64,000 nucleotides of DNA, taken from the NCBI GenBank assembly GCA_947462335.1, contig OX381721.1, forward strand, positions 434,001 through 498,000. The letters are read 5' to 3'. The position numbers and the translations under genes are program-made. The first letter of the stretch is position 1. Each line of letters opens with the position of its first letter. The notes beneath the pieces were generated by a model that was not told where the DNA came from, did not search any database, and saw nothing but the letters and a program-made list of their open reading frames with translations. Source of the stretch: Harmothoe impar (lineage: Eukaryota; Annelida; Polychaeta; Phyllodocida; Polynoidae). Shown piece by piece: positions 58,101-64,000 of this stretch.

Positions 58101-61100
58101 TTTTTTCTCTCAATTCCCTCTTTTATTCTGCTCTGATATCATGTTTTAAAGCTCACATCCATCACAGTCACACTTGTCTCTTCAAAAATTATGTTTTACC
58201 ACCAATATTTCTATCCAAACTCTGTTCTAGAGAGAGAGACCTCTGAAAAAATTAAAGGTTTACATCAAATATATCCCCAAATTCTAGAAAATACTCCCTT
58301 TTTTAAACTCTTAATTGGTCCCTCATTTAATGCTTTGACGAGTTCTCTCAAATGTCCCATCCATTACAAAGACACTTGCTCCTTCACATTGTATTTGCTT
58401 TTGACATTTATTGTCACCAAAACCTGTTACAATGAGGTTCCGGGGAAATCAAACAGCTGTAGACCATCACATTTTCTAAACACCTCAAATTCTGTCAATC
58501 TTTGTATTTCCCCACCCATTTTTCTTTCTTTCTACAACAGAAGTTTTCTGTTCTACAAGTTTGATAGTTTTCTCATTTTAGGGGTTTAAACATTTTCCGG
58601 GAGAGACCAATAATTCATCAACCGCCTGAAGAAGTAAAGCATTCCGAACATCCAGCTATAATATTTGGGATAACCCTGATATACTCTGAATTCCATCTGA
58701 TATTCATCCATTTGATATCTTCTTTCCAAGGTCACATCCATAACATTGACTCTTTCTTCTTCACAATCCATCTTGCAACATCCTTCGCTCTCACCTAAAG
58801 CTGTAAGAAAAAGACCCTAGAAAATGAAGCAGAATTACATTGTATGATATCGAAAATTCCTCAAAACTGAATTTTTTCTCTCAATTCCCTCTTTTATTCT
58901 GCTCTGATATCATGTTTTAAAGCTCACATCCATCACAGTCACACTTGTCTCTTCAAAAATTATGTTTTACCACCAATATTTCTATCCAAACTCTGTTCTA
59001 GAGAGAGAGACCTCTGAAAAAATTAAAGGTTTACATCAAATATATCCCCAAATTCTAGAAAATACTCCCTTTTTTAAACTCTTAATTGGTCCCTCATTTA
59101 ATGCTTTGACGAGTTCTCTCAAATGTCCCATCCATTACAAAGACACTTGCTCCTTCACATTGTATTTGCTTTTGACATTTATTGTCACCAAAACCTGTTA
59201 CAATGAGGTACCTGGGAAATCAAACAGCTGTAGACCATCACATTTTCTAAACACCTCAAATTCTGTCAATCTTTGTATTTCCCCACCCATTTTTCTTTCT
59301 TTCTACAACAGAAGTTTTCTGTTCTACAAGTTTGATAGTTTTCTCATTTTAGGGGTTTAAACATTTTCCGGGAGAGACCAAGAATTCATCAACGGCCTGA
59401 AGAAGTAAAGCATTCCGAACATCCAGCTCCAATATTTGGGATAACCCTGATATACTCTGAATTCCATCTGATATTCATCCATTTGATATCTTCTTTCCAA
59501 GGTCACATCCATAACATTGACTCTTTCTTCTTCACAATCCATCTTGCAACATCCTGCGCTCTCACCTAAAGCTGTAAGAAAAAGACCCTAGAAAATGAAG
59601 CAGTATTACATTGTATGATATTGGAAATTCTTCAAAACTGAATTTTTTCTCTCAATTCCCTCTTTTATTCTGCTCTGATATCATGTTTTAAAGCTCACAT
59701 CCATCACAGTCACACTTGTCACTTCAAAAATTATGTTTTACCACCAATATTTCTATCCAAACTGTGTTCTAGAGAGAGAGACCTCTGAAAAAATTAAAGG
59801 TTTACATCAAATATATCCCCAAATTCTAGAAAATACTCCCTTTTTTAAACTCTTAATTGGTCCCTCATTTAATGCTTTGACGAGTTCTCTCAAATGTCCC
59901 ATCCATTACAAAGACACTTGCTCCTTCACATTGTATTTGCTTTTGACATTTATTGTCACCAAAACCTGTTACAATGAGGTTCCGGGGAAATCAAACAGCT
60001 GTAGACCATCACATTTTCTAAACACCTCAAATTCTGTCAATCTTTGTATTTCCCCACCCATTTTTCTTTCTTTCTACAACAGAAGTTTTCTGTTCTACAA
60101 GTTTGATAGTTTTCTCATTTTAGGGGTTTAAACATTTTCCGGGAGAGACCAAGAATTCATCAACCGCCTGAAGAAGTAAAGCATTCCGAACATCCAGCTA
60201 TAATATTTGGGATAACCCTGATATACTCTGAATTCCATCTGATATTCATCCATTTGATATCTTCTTTCCAAGGTCACATCCATAACATTGACTCTTTCTT
60301 CTTCACAATCCATCTTGCAACATCCTTCGCTCTCACCTAAAGCTGTAAGAAAAAGACCCTAGAAAATGAAGCAGAATTACATTGTATGATATCGGAAATT
60401 CCTCAAAACTGAATTTTTTCTCTCAATTCCCTCTTTTATTCTGCTCTGATATCATGTTTTAAAGCTCACATCCATCACAGTCACACTTGTCTCTTCAAAA
60501 ATTATGTTTTACCACCAATATTTCTATCCAAACTGTGTTCTAGAGAGAGAGACCTCTGAAAAAATTAAAGGTTTACATCAAATATATCCCCAAATTCTAG
60601 AAAATACTCCCTTTTTTAAACTCTTAATTGGTCCCTCATTTAATGCTTTGACGAGTTCTCTCAAATGTCCCATCCATTACAAAGACACTTGCTCCTTCAC
60701 ATTGTATTTGCTTTTGACATTTATTGTCACCAAAACCTGTTACAATGAGGTACCTGGGAAATCAAACAGCTGTAGACCATCACATTTTCTAAACACCTCA
60801 AATTCTGTCAATCTTTGTATTTCCCCTCCCATTTTTCTTTCTTTCTACAACAGAAGTTTTCTGTTCTACAAGTTTGATAGTTTTCTCATTTTAGGGGTTT
60901 AAACATTTTCCAAGAGAGACCAAGAATTCATCAACAGCCTGAAAAAGTAAAGCATTCCGAAGATCCAGATCCAATTTTTTGGATAACCCTGGTATACTCT
61001 GAATTCCATCTGATATTCATCCATTTGATATCTTCTTTCCAAGGTCACATCCATTACATTTACACTTTCTTTTTCTTCACAATCCACCTTGCAACATCCT

Positions 61101-64000
61101 TTTCTCTCACCTAAAGCTGTAAAAAAAAAAAGACCCTAGACAATGAAGCAGAATTGCATTGTATGATATCGGAAATTCTTCAAAACTGAATTTTTTCTCT
61201 CAATTCCCTCTTTTATTTCTGCTCTGATATCATGTTTTAAAGCTCACATCCATCACAGTCACACTTGTCTCTTCAAAAATTATGTTTTCCCACCAATATT
61301 TCTATCCAAACTGTGTTCTAGAGAGAGAGACCTCTGAAAAAATTAAAGGTTTACATCAAATATATCCCCAAATTCTAGAAAATACTCTCTTTTTAAAACT
61401 CTAAATTAGTCCCTCATTTAATGTTTTGACGAGTTCTCTCAAATGTCCCATCCATTACATAGACACTTGCTCCTTCACATTGTATTTGCTTTTGACATTT
61501 ATTGTCACCAAAACCTGTTACAATAAGGCCCCTGGGAAATCAAACAGCTGTAGACCATGACATTTTCTAAACACCTCAAATTCTGTCATTCTTTGTACTT
61601 CCCCTCCCATTTTTCTTTTTTTCTACAACAGCAGTTTTCTGTTCTACAAGTTTGATAGTTTTCTTATTTTAGGGGTTTAAACATTTTCCAAGAGAGACCA
61701 AGAATTCATCAACGGCCTGAAAAAGTAAAGCATTCCGAAGATCCAGATCCAATTTTTGGGATAACCCTGGTATACTCTAAATTTCCTTCTGATATTTATC
61801 CATTTGATATCTTCTTTCCAAGGTCACATCCATTACATTGACTCTTTCTTCTTCACAATCCATCTTGCAACATCCTTCACTCTCACCTAAAGCTGTAAGA
61901 AAAAGACCCTAGAAAATGAAGCAGAATTACATTGTATGATATCGGAAATTCTTCAAAACTGAATTTTTTCTCTCCATTCCCTCTTTTATTTCTGCTCTGA
62001 TATCATGTTTTAAAGCTCACATCCATCACAGTCACACTTGTCTCTTCAAAAATTATGTTTTACCACCAATATTTCTATCCAAACTGTGTTCTAGAGAGAG
62101 AGACCTCTGAAAAAATTAAAGGTTTACATCAAATATATCCCCAAATTCTAGAAAATACTCCCTTTTTTAAACTCTAAATTGGTCCCTCATTTAATGCTTT
62201 GACGAGTTCTCTCAAATGTCCCATCCATTACAAAGACACTTGCTCCTTCACATTGTATTTGCTTTTGACATTTATTGTCACCAAAACCTGTTACAATGAG
62301 GTACCTGGGAAATCAAACAGCTGTAGACCATCACATTTTCTAAACACCTCAAATTCTGTCAATCTTTGTATTTCCCCACCCATTTTTCTTTCTTTCTACA
62401 ACAGAAGTTTTCTGTTCTACAAGTTTGATAGTTTTCTCATTTTAGGGGTTTAAACATTTTCCGGGAGAGACCAAGAATTCATCAACGGCCTGAAGAAGTA
62501 AAGCATTCCGAACATCCAGCTCCAATATTTGGGATAACCCTGATATACTCTGAATTCCATCTGATATTCATCCATTTGATATCTTCTTTCCAAGGTCACA
62601 TCCATAACATTGACTCTTTCTTCTTCACAATCCATCTTGCAACATCCTTCGCTCTCACCTAAAGCTGTAAGAAAAAGACCCTAGAAAATGAAGCAGAATT
62701 ACATTGTATGATATTGGAAATTCTTCAAAACTGAATTTTTTCTCTCAATTCCCTCTTTTATTCTGCTCTGATATCATGTTTTAAAGCTCACATCCATCAC
62801 AGTCACACTTGTCTCTTCAAAAATTATGTTTTACCACCAATATTTCTATCCAAACTGTGTTCTAGAGAGAGAGACCTCTGAAAAAATTAAAGGTTTACAT
62901 CAAATATATCCCCAAATTCTAGAAAATACTCCCTTTTTTAAACTCTTAATTGGTCCCTCATTTAATGCTTTGACGAGTTCTCTCAAATGTCCCATCCATT
63001 ACAAAGACACTTGCTCCTTCACATTGTATTTGCTTTTGACATTTATTGTCACCAAAACCTGTTACAATGAGGTACCTGGGAAATCAAACAGCTGTAGACC
63101 ATCACATTTTCTAAACACCTCAAATTCTGTCAATCTTTGTATTTCCCCACCCATTTTTCTTTCTTTCTACAACAGAAGTTTTCTGTTCTACAAGTTTGAT
63201 AGTTTTCTCATTTTAGGGGTTTAAACATTTTCCGGGAGAGACCAAGAATTCATCAACGGCCTGAAGAAGTAAAGCATTCGGAACATCCAGCTCCAATATT
63301 TGGGATAACCCTGATATACTCTGAATTCCATCTGATATTCATCCATTTGATATCTTCTTTCCAAGGTCACATCCATAACATTGACTCTTTCTTCTTCACA
63401 ATCCATCTTGCAACATCCTTCGCTCTCACCTAAAGCTGTAAGAAAAAGACCCTAGAAAATGAAGCAGTATTACATTGTATGATATTGGAAATTCTTCAAA
63501 ACTGAATTTTTTTTCTCTCAATTCCCTCTTTTATTCTGCTCTGATATCATGTTTTAAAGCTCACATCCATCACAGTCACACTTGTCTCTTCAAAAATTAT
63601 GTTTTACCACCAATATTTCTATCCAAACTGTGTTCTAGAGAGAGAGACCTCTGAAAAAATTAAAGGTTTACATCAAATATATCCCCAAATTCTAGAAAAT
63701 ACTCCCTTTTTTAAACTCTTAATTGGTCCCTCATTTAATGCTTTGACGAGTTCTCTCAAATGTCCCATCCATTACAAAGACACTTGCTCCTTCACATTGT
63801 ATTTGCTTTTGACATTTATTGTCACCAAAACCTGTTACAATGAGGTACCTGGGAAATCAAACAGCTGTAGACCATCACATTTTCTAAACACCTCAAATTC
63901 TGTCAATCTTTGTATTTCCCCACCCATTTTTCTTTCTTTCTACAACAGAAGTTTTCTGTTCTACAAGTTTGATAGTTTTCTCATTTTAGGGGTTTAAACA
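46138..64000. repeat. satellite array, block 3 (runs off window)
   Basis: There are 24 phase marks: 46217, 46989, 47760, 48537, 49313, 50084, 50856, 51632, 52403, 53174, 53946, 54723, 55494, 56271, 57044, 57815, 58586, 59357, 60128, 60899, 61677, 62450, 63221 and 63994. Higher-order copies are visible: 50084 onward repeats at 53174 (3090 bp, four monomers), 55494-57044 repeats at 60899-62450 (5405 bp, seven monomers), and 47760 matches 55494. Monomers here are more alike than in block 1. The recurring short frames are not genes. Confidence 0.95.

Noticed and set aside
16393..63997. Recurring 61-62, 80, 84 and 132-codon frames on both strands of the satellite
   Set aside because: They recur once per ~773 bp monomer, are interrupted or shortened in several units, overlap on opposite strands, and have the composition of AT-rich repeat DNA. 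They are by-products of the satellite.
15540..64000. CRISPR array
   Set aside because: The period is ~773 bp, there are no short repeats with unique spacers, and the DNA is eukaryotic.
1..64000. tRNA or rRNA genes
   Set aside because: No cloverleaf with paired A and B boxes and no rRNA-like conserved stretch was recognised by eye. A tRNAscan run was not possible.

Overview
This is eukaryotic DNA. No host gene is recognisable, and the window is almost entirely transposable elements and one satellite. There are no bacterial-style operons, no tRNA or rRNA genes and no CRISPR array. A CR1/L2-type LINE pair, a Mag-like Ty3/gypsy element, a Polinton/Maverick-type element and a kilobase-scale AT-rich satellite together suggest an invertebrate, plausibly marine (mollusc, lancelet or similar). 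The species cannot be fixed from the sequence.

Layout. 1-660: a hairpin and a ~146 bp tandem repeat. 661-1427: AT-rich, no gene. 1428-12656: two LINEs of one lineage, one nested in the other. The outer copy (1428-5175 and 11691-12656) is heavily decayed; the inner copy (5176-11690) sits inside the outer copy's reverse transcriptase and has only a few breaks. In both, the ORF1 protein has a coiled coil, an L1-ORF1-like RNA-binding core and a C-terminal NADAR/YbiA-like domain. 12657-15540: non-coding, with a perfect 25 bp hairpin and a ~158 bp duplication. 15540-64000: a satellite of ~773 bp monomers (44 phase marks, head to tail) with higher-order duplications, running off the right edge.

Two mobile elements sit in the satellite with exact target-site duplications. 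26995-31983 is a minus-strand Ty3/gypsy element with identical 137 bp LTRs, a 5 bp duplication (CAATT) and one intact gag-pol frame. 36622-46137 is a 9.5 kb element with ~450 bp terminal inverted repeats starting 5'-AGT and a 6 bp duplication (TTTCCC), the hallmarks of Polintons/Mavericks. It encodes an intact protein-primed-type family B DNA polymerase, a nuclear-looking protein with two PC4-like repeats, and, divergently, a protein with two tandem Death domains. No integrase, packaging ATPase, protease or capsid gene was found in it.

How the parts may work together. In the Polinton-type element, the polymerase would replicate a linear genome from its inverted repeats, the PC4-like protein could bind single-stranded DNA or regulate transcription, and the Death-domain protein could act on host apoptotic or innate signalling. 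Integration and packaging would have to come from another element. The inverted repeats are packed with CCAAT, CACGTG, TGACGTCA and ETS-like sites, so they may also drive or respond to host transcription. In the LINE, the NADAR domain suggests an ADP-ribose-linked activity carried with the retrotransposition complex. These roles are inferences from domain resemblance read by eye.
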